From Mesaphorura yosii (taxonomy: Eukaryota; Arthropoda; Collembola; Poduromorpha; Tullbergiidae): a stretch of DNA of 64,000 nucleotides. The stretch lies in the NCBI GenBank assembly GCA_009869945.1, contig WIXG01000167.1:1-64000 (forward strand), in the 5' to 3' direction. Position numbers and translations under genes: made by a program. The notes beneath the pieces are model-generated. The model was not told the origin of the DNA. It saw only the letters and a program-made list of their open reading frames with translations, and ran no database searches. Below are positions 24,422 through 35,776 of the stretch, one piece after another; position 1 is the first letter of the stretch, and every line of letters begins with the position of its first letter.

Positions 24422-27261
24422 CGTGTTCACTGGACCAGACACCAGAACCAATTAATCTGTCACATCTCTGATCTCTTCTTGTTTCAGCCCAAAATGAATT
24501 ACGATGTCACAATAATTACGATCATTTCACTTCCACGAGATTTTCGTGAATACGAATGACGAATACCCAACTGAAACCGAGAGCAACTCAGATCTGATGC
24601 GCAATCCGTGCCGTGCTGAGCTGCGAAGTGCGAACTTGAAATGAAATGCGCTTGTGTATTGAATTAAGATTTTGATAATTCACATGCGCGCATGTGACAC
24701 GATACGCTTTCTCATGCCGTAAATCGTAAGCTGTATTAAAGTTCTTTAAATCTTGAGTCGTGAGTCTAACTGACGAGGTAAATTGTACGTAAAATAAGAA
24801 AACTGCATTACTGACAATAGCTTGAGTATAAACTTCATGCGAAATTATTACATTTTCACGTAATCACACGACAAATAAAGTGACCTTCGTATATTAAGTT
24901 GAAATTTGATGTGTTTGCGAAAAAATACGAACACAGCGACCGACTGAGCACGATGATGATGCTGAATTACACGATTTCTGATGACGAACTCCTCGCCTCG
25001 TCTTGTTTGTGGCTGGCCAACAAAAAACTGTATAAGGAAAACAAATCCCTGCCTTGAGCTGGCTAATTTTTAATGCACACAGGCACTAAACAGGGCGAAG
25101 AAGGGTTAACTCTTCTCTCATCTCGTCTTGCTCAGTACTTGGCGTCAGCATCATCTTCTCCCTCGTTATTTAGTTGCTGCACGAACATAAAGCATGGCAC
25201 AAAGTGGTAGTTAGTTGTTACCAGTATACAGATGATGAACGATGATAATAAATTGCAATTGCCCAACCCATTTCCATATTCCAATCGTTAAACTTGAATG
25301 TTTGTCTCATACATTCGATATTTACGCATGCGCTGTGCATTTGCATTTGAATTGACGACTCAAGCCTCAAATGAGATCTTCTCCGAATATCTGCAATTAA
25401 GAAAGACAAGATAGATTGAATCTCACACAACGTAAGTATGTCACTGAAACAAAGGAAATATGCGCAACGAAATCAGTTACATATTGTCTGTTTGCAGAAA
25501 TTGAGGACTACGCAAACTACGCAGTGCAAATATTTCCATTTGCATTGGGTTGCAGTAATTGGGAGCTGGAGGCTGATGGGTGACGGTACCAATGAAGGAA
25601 TTACAAAATTCTGAACATCACAAGCAAAACCACGAGACAATTGATTCAGAGTTCAGACAGGCACGCATAATTTCACGACAATAGACAGCTCGACATCAAC
25701 ACATTATTGTAAATTACATGCGTATACGAGCAAATGCAAAGTAAACAGGTTGCTGTTGCCGAGTGCGAACGCGAACGATTAACGCTTGACAGGAAATCTG
25801 ATTTCGTCATTTCAAGCCTAGCTGATAGCCAGGCCAGTTGAGCCATACGCATGCCATGCAAGGGCTTGTGGCTTGGATTTTGTGTTGACAATAGTAAATT
25901 AGCATCATCAAGGGGTTGTTGCTTCAAATTGAAAGGGAAATGGGTTCGACTTGATGTGTTTGTGTTTGTCTTGTCTTGTCCGATTGCGCAACAGTTAAGA
26001 CCAACTAATAAAGGTTCATGGCACATTAGCCATAGCTTGGAGGTTGCAGTAACCTAAAACACGTATCACGCATTGTACTCGTACAGTGTTGGTGTTCGGT
26101 CCATCACATCGAAGAATACTAATTAAGCATTAGCCCTCAAAAGTAAATTTGCTTGCGACGCGTACGTCCTGTCATGTAAAATAGCCAAATAAGCACAAAA
26201 CTCACGGTAATGAAGCGTAAACGCAAATGACATGTTGATTAAAACTTTTAAATGCGAGACGTGACCTTTATAACGTTCCGTGTGTAGTTTTCACGCAAGA
26301 CACAATGACACGACCGAGCGCAATGCAAATGCGTGCATGCGTCGTAAAAAGTAAGGACTCCAAGATTAGCTGTACGCGTACACTTTACGCGAGTTTTGTG
26401 CTAACCGTTTCGTGTTAAGACTCCGTCTCGTCCAAGACCGATTTTGGGAATTGCAGGCCAGGCATTAAAACGAACCTCGAAAAGCCAACGACAATTAACT
26501 TAACATTGGCCATAAACACAAATACAAAACACAAACCTCACGTGAGCACTGGCGCCTGAGCCTGAGAATCGCCTGCCATTGCCAACGCCGCGTCCGTCAA
26601 TGCTTGATGACACATAAAGCATTGCTTAGTCCTCAATCTCAGTCTATGTCTGTCTTTCGTTTTTCGATTAAACCTTGCAGCATGAATACTTTATGTACTC
26701 GCAAGTGTTGCGTTTGACATTCAACAAAAGAATTATCTTCATATTTGTGCATGTCTTGCTTCATTATACTCCACAGGCGCAGCGTGGCTTGGCTTGGTGC
26801 TTCAAGGTATCAGTGTATTTTAATTTCAATTTCAGATTCAGACTTCATGACATTCACGCAGACATGACAACACGATACGAATTGAATAGAATACATTTTG
26901 TACTGAATAAGCTGCTGACAAATTACATGACTGGCTGGCTAAGCCCGCTTGCGGCTGCGGCTTAATGCGAACACGGCGCGTCTTGCCGAAGATTCACAAT
27001 TCACAATCGCAATCACAACCATCTTTCAAATAGTGTCAGTGTCATGTCAAGACACACATTGACTCAGGACAGGTATTTAATAGTATTCAGGCAGGGATAA
27101 ATGCAAACGATTATGATAAAGATTATGCCTTAAACTAATTCGTAACTTACGTAATCCAAGTGCTGGTGTTAATATGAGTCGTCGTAAAACAAAACGTCGT
27201 ATCACAATTCACAGGTCCTTAATTATGGACACAAGTCTATATTTGTAAGTCAATAATTTGT
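24422..27261. other. Intergenic between paralogs C and D
   Basis: About 2.8 kb. Holds the 5' flank of paralog C and the 3' flank of paralog D. No exon with usable splice sites, RNA gene or repeat was found. Confidence 0.4.
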
Positions 27262-29245
27262 TCATCGCCAATAATGCCTCATTCTGTCATTATCATTGGA
27301 AGCGCTGTCGGCGGCGGCTTGCTGTTGTTGCTCAGTGGACTCTGCGCGTGGACTTTCGGCACTGGCACTGGCATTGTTGTCGACAGAAGTGCACGTGATG
27401 GTGGATGTGCTTGATGGCAGTGGCATTGACACGGCAGCCGTTACAGCCTGATTTTTATTGTCCTTTGTGTCGAATAACGACTCATATGACGGTAGATACG
27501 GATCGGAAGCAGGGCCAGGATAAATCGGCGGTGGTGAGCTCGATCTTGGTGGCGGCACCGGCATGGTGGTCTCGGAGGGAACAATTCCCAGTATTGCGTG
27601 AATTGTGCGCGTTCGCGCTCCGAGAGTCCGGGCAGGCATCCGACCTCGTTCAGTGAACCTTTGCAGAAGCTGACTGGGCATTGTGAATGAATCGCGTAGA
27701 GTATTCCTGAAAACAAGAACACACTTTCTATAATGATAAATTGACTTCTTCTTTAGGATTGTAATGATTTTGCTTACCGCTGAGCGTGATGAGCATTCAC
27801 AGGCGAGCGTCTGGGCTGAGTGTCCATTTCTCGCATGCGTTTGCAAAACAGGGCAAAGAAGTTTAAGAAGATGACTCCGATTATCAGGATCACCCACCAC
27901 ATTAGGTGGAAGGGCGATGAATCCGAGTACGGGTAAGTGTCCTTCTCATTTCCTGCACTGAATGGTGACTCTGTCCTGCTGATTGGAGGCCACTGGAATT
28001 CTTTAAAGTCGAGTCGCGGGATTTGTGGATAAGTAATTGGAACCGTTGTTCTGAAGTCTCGAGGTGATGTAGAAGACGAATCCTCTACAGCTTGCAATGG
28101 AGACGTGGACACCAAAAGCTCCCCTCCTAATTTGGACGTTGGGTTGCTGTCAAAGTAAGGTGATATCCACGTGGTTCCGAGAATTCTATCCCGATCGTCA
28201 TCGGCTGCACGATGCAGCGACACAATGACACTCTGCCCTGGTTCGCCGGTGTGATTAAGTGGTCCAATCAATTTCTCTGCGCCATTCGTGTAAGAAGATA
28301 GCTCACCACATATTTTCTCGGCATTACTGTAGGAAATTGAATTCGAATCATCCTTGAACTAAGAAATAAAATTGATTAAATGAAGTGGCGCCAGCAAATA
28401 TAAAAAACTGATCTAATGACTAAATTAACTAAATAATCTCTTTTACTAACCTGCAAATAATCCTTACATCGCTTGTTACCAGTAGCGTAATTCCTTTCCC
28501 TCCATACGCCGAAATTCGATGAAGACGGAACTGCCAGGTCCCACCGAAGGTTCAGATTTAGGATCGTAATCCTGACTCTGTCATCTTTAGTTGGCGGAAC
28601 AAGTACTAAATCAAAGTCTGCTTCTCCCCGGCCAGGGAAGTATATCGAGTTGCGTAGATTGATAGTCTTGTCGCTTTCATTCTTGTCCAACTGCATGACT
28701 GTTTGGATTATCGGTAGTGGTACATGAGTATCAAATGTTACGGAGTCAATTGAAGCGTCCTTTGGTGTCTTAAGACTGAGAGTTTTCTGGGACGCATTGT
28801 ATGATGAACTTGTCTGGGTTCGGATTCGTGACGCACCTGAAACGAGTACATTTTGGTAAAATTGTAATAAAGCCTTCAAGAAATAGTAATTCTCTGGGAA
28901 CAATTGTCTGAAAAAAATTCTCTCGAAATAATTTATTGTCAGCTTTACGAGTGCTTCTAAGTGCTAGTAAGGATAAAATAATAAGTTTCGAATCTGTGGA
29001 AACGAATCAAAAGCACGATGAAGTTGGATTGGGTGGGCTGAGTGGGCTACCAACCTACCTGAAGCGTCGTGCGCACCTGCAGATACGTGGTCTGACCCAT
29101 TTGTCTCGATTGGGTTCAGCCGTATTGTATTGCTATCGCTCCATGCTGTCCTCGGAACACCGACACTTGAGCCGTTGGTTAGCGGCCCGGAAGTGATTGT
29201 TTGGAGATTCAAACACAGGATCACGAATTTTGTAACTGCACTCAT
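27262..29245 (-). CDS. CUB-type transmembrane protein, paralog D (no LDLa repeat)
   Basis: Four exons (29245-29059, 28836-28451, 28358-27778, 27706-27262) give 532 aa in one frame. The signal peptide is MSAVTKFVILCLNLQTITSG. The CUB-like region retains RCKDYLQ ... KICGEL, which aligns with CQDFL...VCGE of paralog A, but lacks the first cysteine pair. Where the others have an LDLa repeat, this one has only a Ser/Pro-rich stalk with no cysteines. The membrane segment is WWVILIIGVIFLNFFALF. The cytoplasmic tail is the longest of the family, about 180 residues. It carries SPPPIYPGP, the shared motif LPSYESLF, then runs rich in Ser, Ala and Gln (EQQQQAAADSAS). The ATG at 29245 is a true ATG followed by a good leader. 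Function is unknown; loss of LDLa suggests a changed ligand. Confidence 0.83.
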
Positions 29246-29908
29246 CGTTTCGTCCTGCGCTTCTTTTTTCGGCGACGTTGCATGTACACCACACGATTGT
29301 GACTAACTGTGACTCTACCTGAGTAGCACGCTAATTACGAAATAGTCTAATGCTGTGGATGGACATTTTGGAAATGTTTGGAGAAATATAGATGCTTACT
29401 ACGCGACTGCAAGCTTGGAGAAATGATCCAGCGAAGGTGTATTCTAAACGGCCAATTGTAAAAGTATAGAACGGATACGTGTCGGACGCACGAGTGCAGG
29501 ATGACTAAAACGTACAATGGGTATTCGCAAGTATTACTAATCTTACGCTCCTACAACGATTCTATGTTAATGACAACCTCAGATTTACATAACAAATAAG
29601 ACGCATGCGTACGACACAAGCAAGCAGGAGGCCTGCTCCACAATAAATCGCGATCAGACCGCAGAGCTCATGGTAATAAACTTTCAGCTTGCGGCAAGTC
29701 TGCTTTAACTGGAATATCGCACTCGAATAACAATTTCATCAGAAATTAACTCAGTTATTATGATTTGGCTTGCGTTGGTGTGGCTCAATATTGGCATTAT
29801 GCATTTAGTGACTTGACTTGAAGCGTAGCTGCATATCCGAGCTACGTTCACGCTGGGCCGTGTGATAATCTCACGTTGTTTCACTGTAGTCGTGCCAGGA
29901 TAAGAAAT

Positions 29909-29938
29909 TATATAAGGCCGGTCTTATTTGTTATCAGT
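29909..29938 (+). promoter_or_regulatory. Candidate TATA + initiator core promoter
   Basis: TATATAAG (29909-29916) and TCAGT (29934-29938) stand at the spacing usual for arthropod core promoters. No known gene follows, so whether it is used is unclear. Confidence 0.4.
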
Positions 29939-30042
29939 ATGCGTAGTTCCCATTTGCGTATTAATTGAAACACTTTGATCGAAACCTGTCTCTGCAAATC
30001 AGAGTGTCTGCTGTCATATTCATAATTGTCAGCTGGGTGCGA

Positions 30043-30405
30043 ATGGGAAATGTAAACTCGAACATTTCTCAAGAAATCGACACTGCTATGCGTCGTAATT
30101 ATAGGAGCATTTGTTCAGAAATGAGAGCATCTCTTTGGAAATGTACATGCACTTTGCACTATCGCGACATGAGCCGATTTGACTGCATTCAATGCAAACC
30201 ATGCACAGTACACCCGCACCCTTCAGACTTCAGAGGAAAATGCAAGCCGTCAATTTGTAACACGATCATTAAGGAAAATAACTTGTTTCAAGTGAAATTG
30301 TTTGGTTACATACATAAACTTACGTTATTAGTAATTTTGGTACATTTAAGTATGTCGTTATTTTTAGAAACTATAAAGTTAAATATTACTGAGATCTTGA
30401 GCTAA
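30043..30405 (+). CDS. Hypothetical protein, unsupported orphan ORF
   Basis: A single-exon frame of 120 aa begins MGNVNSNISQ. It has a cysteine-rich middle (KCTCTLHY, CIQCKPC, KCKPSIC) and a hydrophobic C-terminal segment (LTLLVILVHLSMSLFL) that could cross or anchor to a membrane. It is reported because a TATA + initiator pair lies about 105 nt upstream. A short upstream frame starting at the ATG at 29939 would be met first by a scanning ribosome. I recognise no family, there is no splicing evidence, and chance cannot be excluded at this length. Confidence 0.25.
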   Translation: MGNVNSNISQEIDTAMRRNYRSICSEMRASLWKCTCTLHYRDMSRFDCIQCKPCTVHPHPSDFRGKCKPSICNTIIKENNLFQVKLFGYIHKLTLLVILVHLSMSLFLETIKLNITEILS

Positions 30406-31113
30406 ATGAGTCGGAAATGGACGGGCGCGGGCGTCGCAGATGCAAACAAGCCGTACATTCATCTGACGCTGAATGTGGGCCATTCCACGCGTCAGGCGTC
30501 GAATTTCTTCGAAGGTACAAGTGGCGATCGAGTGCTCTTATTCACTGGATAGCTTCATGACTCATCTTGAGCACCAACAATGACAGCCTTAATCACCGTC
30601 GGAGTATGTGGTTTTACTACTTCGTCTCGGTGGCCGGCTAAACAAGGAATTAAACAATTTTCTAGTCGTGCGATTTCTCATCCTGAAATTCACGTGCATT
30701 AAGCACCTAATATATACGGAGCTGAGGCAAAAATGTGAGAATTGCTATTTAAGTTGTTTACAATTCAGACATGGGCAGTCAAGGAATAATTCACATTACA
30801 AATGCACGAATTGAAAATGCAGCCAAATGCTAACGTATACATACGAAATACGAATTAAATCTGATATGTACGAGAAAACTCCATTCGTGAATGTGCAGGC
30901 ACGAAAGAACCTTGAACTGTCGGTCTTAAAGTCTAAACCATGAACTTCGTAAGAGGAATTGTTAACATAGATTAGCTGAAAAGCTAGAACCGCTGTAGTT
31001 TTAAAAACAACACATATCATAAAATCAAGTCCTAAATTATTATGGAATTACACATTCGTTTAATCTCATTTTAGAAAGCACTACACAATTAATCACATTT
31101 TATGGCAATATTT

Positions 31114-32038
31114 TCAAAGCCCAAGCATGCCCAGAAAAGACGTGATTCCTCCCCAAATCCAGCTGAATATGCCGAAGGGTTTACGTTCGTCACACATTTT
31201 GCAATACGCTTGAACGGACCCACTCGCTTTGCCGAACTTGACAAAACTCTTCCAAAACTGGACAATGTTTTCCAATTCCGTAGCGTTTATGTTTGTACTG
31301 TTCCACGGATCTTCATTGTTCTCGATGTCGACACCTTTTTGACTCCTTTCATTGGTCGCATTTCTCGAATCTTCAATCACCCACCGGTATGGACCGTGCT
31401 GAGTTGTTTTCTCAGCCTCTTGCATTCCCTCCTTCAGCCCAAACATGAGGTGGAGTAGGAAATTATTGTTCTGGATCAAAATTTCCTGCTGCGCTTGCAA
31501 GTCGGATGTCACGCTGGAGTTGTGGAAGAGTCCAATGCCCATTATTAAGATGATGGTAAACTGCAGGGATAGCACCCTGAAGAGTACGCATTTCCGAGAT
31601 AAGCCGCTTCTTCTCGTGGATATTGCTGGAATGACGTTGTCACGTAGAGCGGCAGCGCTCTCGAGCTCGGTATCGTCGTATTCGTCGTCTGACGTCCTCA
31701 CAACCGCTGACAATGAACAGTGTGCTTTGCCGGATCCGCTTGAGCTCGAATCAGTTGCTACTTCATTTCCTCTTTCTACCACAGTTGATGGTGGAGCGGA
31801 ACACGTGGAGAGCGAGCTGCGCCTGAAAGGCGAGCGGGAAGCTCGATCTGAAACTTGGATTCATGATTTTTTATTCCGAGCGTAATCGATCATCTGAGGA
31901 TTGCTTACCGCCGCCTCCGTCCATTACGCTCTCATTTGACGTGGAGGAGTCCAGGATGACGATTCCAGAAGTAAGTGAATAAACCGCGCAAAGTTCTTCA
32001 ACGGAACAGGTCTCTGCAGCGTGCATGCTGTCAGTCAT
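31114..32038 (-). CDS. Unrecognised single-pass membrane protein (type II topology likely)
   Basis: Two exons (32038-31909, 31847-31114) give 287 aa. The protein starts MTDSMHAAETC and has no signal peptide. About 125 residues of polar, Ser- and acid-rich sequence (SDDEYDDTELES) come first. Basic residues (RRSGLSRKC) then precede one hydrophobic segment (LSLQFTIILIMGIGLF). The positive-inside rule places the N-terminus in the cytosol. The outer part has NSS, NAT, NST and NAT glycosylation sequons, a Gln/Asn-rich helix-like stretch and a pair of Cys (YCKMC). It ends with a very hydrophobic tail (FGIFSWIWGGITSFLGMLGL) that could insert into a membrane or act as a recognition segment. I do not recognise the family. 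It sits between CUB-LDLa paralogs D and E but shares no domain with them. Confidence 0.7.
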
Positions 32039-33142
32039 GTTGAGTACTGGAGTTGTGACGGGAAATGGGAGAGATTCAAGGACGATGATCTCCGGATTAT
32101 TTTACGGTTCTGCTTGCTTGGTAATCAGTAGCGAAGTAGTGTGTCACAGTGTTTCATTGGAGCAAGTGGTCACTTCGTCAGGATTTGTCAGAAAAAATGG
32201 ATTTTCAAACACTTACGGGCATATCTTGGAAAAAGCAACGCCTTTACTTATAACCTCTTTGGGACGATTGTTTTGTTGAGCAATTTAACGCCTGACCCAA
32301 GCTTCTATGACGCAAAGGAAATAAATTTAAATTAAAGCACGGAGATTTCATAAAGCAATTTGTTCGCATCATGGCCTTCATCAGGATTAAGTTTCTGAAT
32401 CGCAGATGAGACACACCGTTTTGTTTATATGCTCTCAATCTTTATATACTTAACTTCCGGTAATAGGCTGGATCAAATTAAGTGGCTGCAGAAGAAAAGC
32501 AGAAAGAACAAACTGTTCGCAAGATCTGCGTGCCCTGTCAATCCGTTGGCACATAGTGGAGAAGATTCGGATGACGAGCCGGAAGAAAATTAATCGTTTA
32601 CTCGCACTCACATAATCAGTTAATCTAAATCTGTGCAAGTTCTTCATCCGTTTGTAGAGTTGTGTGTTACGTGCCTATTTTGAATTAAACGTTGAATTTA
32701 AAGTGTTATGTAAAGTGTGCTAGCTTCCAAAGAGTTCGATCCTAGCACTGAGTAACACTTGTGCGACTCAAACATTGGGAAAATGGAAAAATCGCCTCCA
32801 ATGTTTGGCGTATGTTTCAATGTTCGCCTCCAATGTTTGATCTAACCTGTAGAGTAAATGAACCTTGACCTGACCAGTGACTAGTCTCCATGCAACGACG
32901 CAACATTTGAAAGTTCTGTAAGGAAAGTCATATTCTCGTCGAATTCCACACTCGTTGATAAAACCCAGTAAAACTGGTAACATTTTTTAAGTGTTTTTTT
33001 ATGGTATATTTTTGCTACAAACTATGCCAAGAACAATTTGGCTAAACCCTTCAGTCTATTTAATTTTGGGATCTTGTTCGACGGAAACTTCTGCCAATCT
33101 TCATGCTTCGGCAAGACCGCCATCATCTTCGTCATAGTCTTC
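32039..33142. other. Intergenic with short repeated words
   Basis: No exon was recognised. TCGCCTCCAATGTTTG occurs twice (32792-32807 and 32824-32839). Its core also occurs once inverted (CAAACATTGG, about 32769-32778). GTGCTAG...CTAGCAC forms a 7-bp stem near 32718-32751 with a tRNA-like TTCGATCC in the loop, but no tRNA fold is present. Confidence 0.4.
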
Positions 33143-34940
33143 TTATCGGTACTTTCGACACTGTCTGCAGTCGCACGTGACTCCAGCCATGAACCCAGAG
33201 CAGCAATGAATCCCCGCCTCCATGTTTGCCAATCCGTGCTGCAGGCGCAGATTCAGCGGCAACTCCTCGATGAAACCATGCTTCATTATTTCGTCCGTCG
33301 CTATGCGCTTTTCAGGGTCGTTCTTCAGCATCAAGTAGAACAAATCGACTATGCGACGGAATTCGGCGTCCCCAAGACCGTGTAGCATTTGCTTCTATGA
33401 GATAGCACAAATTAGACAATAATAATTTCAATGCAGTACACAGTGACAATGCAATTTGTACAAATCTCTTACGTTGCACTCATTCGCATGAACTTCCACA
33501 TCACGCCTGACGCTTGGTTTCAACAATTCGGTGTCGAAGCGCCCATCTTTGAAATACATGGCCAACGGTCCCGATTCAGTCATTCTAGAATGCATTGACA
33601 TAATTGGTCTCTATCACAAACGCTCCAATTTAGTGGAATAACTTACGGTTTTGGAAACAGCCCGGTGACTTGCTCAACCAAATACAGCTGCGTGACGTCG
33701 TCCCAGACAGAAAACAGCAAGATTCCGGAATGCAACTGGAAGAGCACACAGGCAAGAGCCCAAACATCGACCGAAAAGCTCCAAGGCTTTCCTAAGATGA
33801 CTTCCGGAGCTCGTGTAGTGCGCGTGGTGATGACGCCTACGTACGAACCTCCACCCACTTTTGCTGCGCCGAAATCAGTCAGGAGCACGCGTGTGCATTT
33901 TGGAGCGAGGTATTTACCACCCGGCGGAGTGCGGTACGCGCAATAGCCTGTATGCGGGTGAGCAAAGAGAATATTCTCCGCTTTGATGTCAGTGTGAATG
34001 ACATCATGGCTGTGGAGAAACTGGACTGCGTGAACCAGCTGGTACAGAATGTGGCGGATTTGATGAACGGGAAAGCCCAAATTGTTGTTCATCTTCTGCA
34101 TTTTCAATTGTATCGTTTTATTAAGTTCACCCTGGCTAGATTGATTGGTAATTCTCAACGTATGAATCTTACCATGTAGTCGTACAGACTGAGCCCAAGC
34201 AGTTCCATTCCGAAGCAGACGTGTCCTTCCAGCTCGAATTGACACAAAATCTTGGTCGAGATGCTATTAATTATACAGTTCATGTCACACTTAGTTATAG
34301 TTAAAATCCCAGCAATGCGATTCCGCCATTTTTAGGGGTTCAGTACTTACTATTGCTGTGTTGGGTCAAAAGCATTCAAAATATTGAGGATCTCAATCTC
34401 CTTGAATCCAGCATCGTAGTATTTCTCGTAGTTCTTGATAATTTTCAGAGCGAATAGCTTGTGGCTGGAAGAATTAGGATTAGGAAATTAACTAACCGTG
34501 TATTCAGTCAGTGTTCCAGTGTCACTTACGTGTTTACGTTCACAGCTCGAATCACATGTCCATATCCACCCTGTCCCAACGACTCCATCAATGCATCTGT
34601 ATACAACAAGGCGAATAAATGTGAATTTAGAACTTATTATCCAACCAACTAAACTTGTCAGTTATGCAATTTTTCAAATAGCGCTTACATCTTGCATTTG
34701 CTGTCCCACCAGAAATGATTTCCCCTGGAATCCAGTTGTAGTGGCCACTGTTGTACGATGTTTGCGTGTGGCAGTTGCAGCTTCCGGTTCTCACGTTGAA
34801 TGTGTGGTCAGGAATTGGAAGGATCGGTGTCCGATCCTAAACAAACAAATCAACACATGATTTCGAGATTCTCGTTCCAGGCCCACGCTGTCTCCTGGCA
34901 TAGGCACCGTGAAATTGCAAAATCTTACCTTCTTTTCCAT
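33143..34940 (-). CDS. CLK-family (LAMMER-type) protein kinase, divergent
   Basis: CLK kinases phosphorylate SR splicing factors in the nucleus. Eight exons (34940-34929, 34836-34689, 34596-34530, 34464-34351, 34263-34173, 34095-33647, 33584-33473, 33394-33143) give 414 aa in one frame. The CLK hallmarks are RYALMESLGQGGYGHV (about 53-68), FALKIIKN, MELLGLSLYDYM and FPVHQIRHILYQL. The catalytic HTDIKAENILF follows (about 178-188), then TDFGAAK (about 217-223) and RAPEVIL. All catalytic residues (Gly loop, Lys, HxD, DFG, APE) are present. The family signature HLAMMERILG is, however, replaced by QLYLVEQVTG, and there is no long RS-rich N-terminus. A Cys-rich C-terminal tail (HCCSGFMAG, CDCRQCRK) is unusual. 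It is probably an active but fast-evolving paralog and not the main CLK/Doa gene. Confidence 0.85.
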
Positions 34941-35776
34941 CTTAGCACCCAGTCTTAAGCCTCACTAAGCAGATTCAGTCTTCTGGAAAGGAAATTGGCT
35001 AACTTACACTTCAACGGTTATTCACTAAAGAAATCTGACAAAAGTCTTCTACGAAAGTCGGTGGAAACTCGCACACTGAGGTACTTTCTTGAAATGGAAC
35101 CCTTTTGATCAAGTTTTGATGTATCACTGCTAAATGTTATGAATTTCGTAAAGTCTCAATTAACGCAACAGTGTCCCTTTCCTTGTAGTCGCTGTCTCTT
35201 GAGTTTGTCTCCGTGCACTGGCAACGCAACACACCGGGAACTCGTAAACATTAATTTTATAATCGTGCTACATTCCAAAGTGTGTAAAATTCCTGAGTAC
35301 GTACAAGTAACGATTGCGAACCCGGAATTACGTAAAACAGGTAAAACTGTGCTTGTGTCGCCCGTCGCGTCTTCTCGACCCGACAGCTTAGACACGTCTG
35401 CTGATTGTTGTAAGCATGTGATAATATTTTGTGGCATGTGATTGCGGTGCTGAATCGGGGCACGCCGAGAATCATGACTGGAGTTGACAAGTTAGCTAGA
35501 GCATTGAGCTTTGACTTTAGTGAGAAGCCATAAACTCAATACAATGGCAATTGTCTGACCTGAGATGGCTAAAACAATTCTGAGGAAATGTGTCTCGGCG
35601 GACTCGAATTTAAAGCCTTTTATTATTGCGAGCAGTAAACACATTTACAGGAGTATTCACATTTCTTATTTGTGTGATTGAGTTAAATTAGAGTTAAGTC
35701 AAATCCTAAATAGGTAAACTTAGCTAAATGCTAAATGCAAGGTATTGATCAGATGCAGGCTTTGTTCGCCCTACTT
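34941..35776. other. Intergenic, CLK-like promoter side
   Basis: Spacer between the CLK-like gene and paralog E. Nothing was recognised beyond short open frames. Confidence 0.4.

Larger units (their letters stand above)
29246..31113. other. Intergenic with a possible promoter and orphan ORF
   Basis: No recognised gene. A TATATAAG box at 29909-29916 is followed 25-27 nt later by a TCAGT initiator at 29934-29938 (+). An open frame of 120 codons from an ATG at 30043 to a stop at 30405 follows it; this is described under findings. Confidence 0.4.

Noticed and set aside
32718..32751. tRNA-like TTCGATCC with a flanking stem
   Set aside because: No anticodon arm, D arm or acceptor stem of tRNA length can be drawn.
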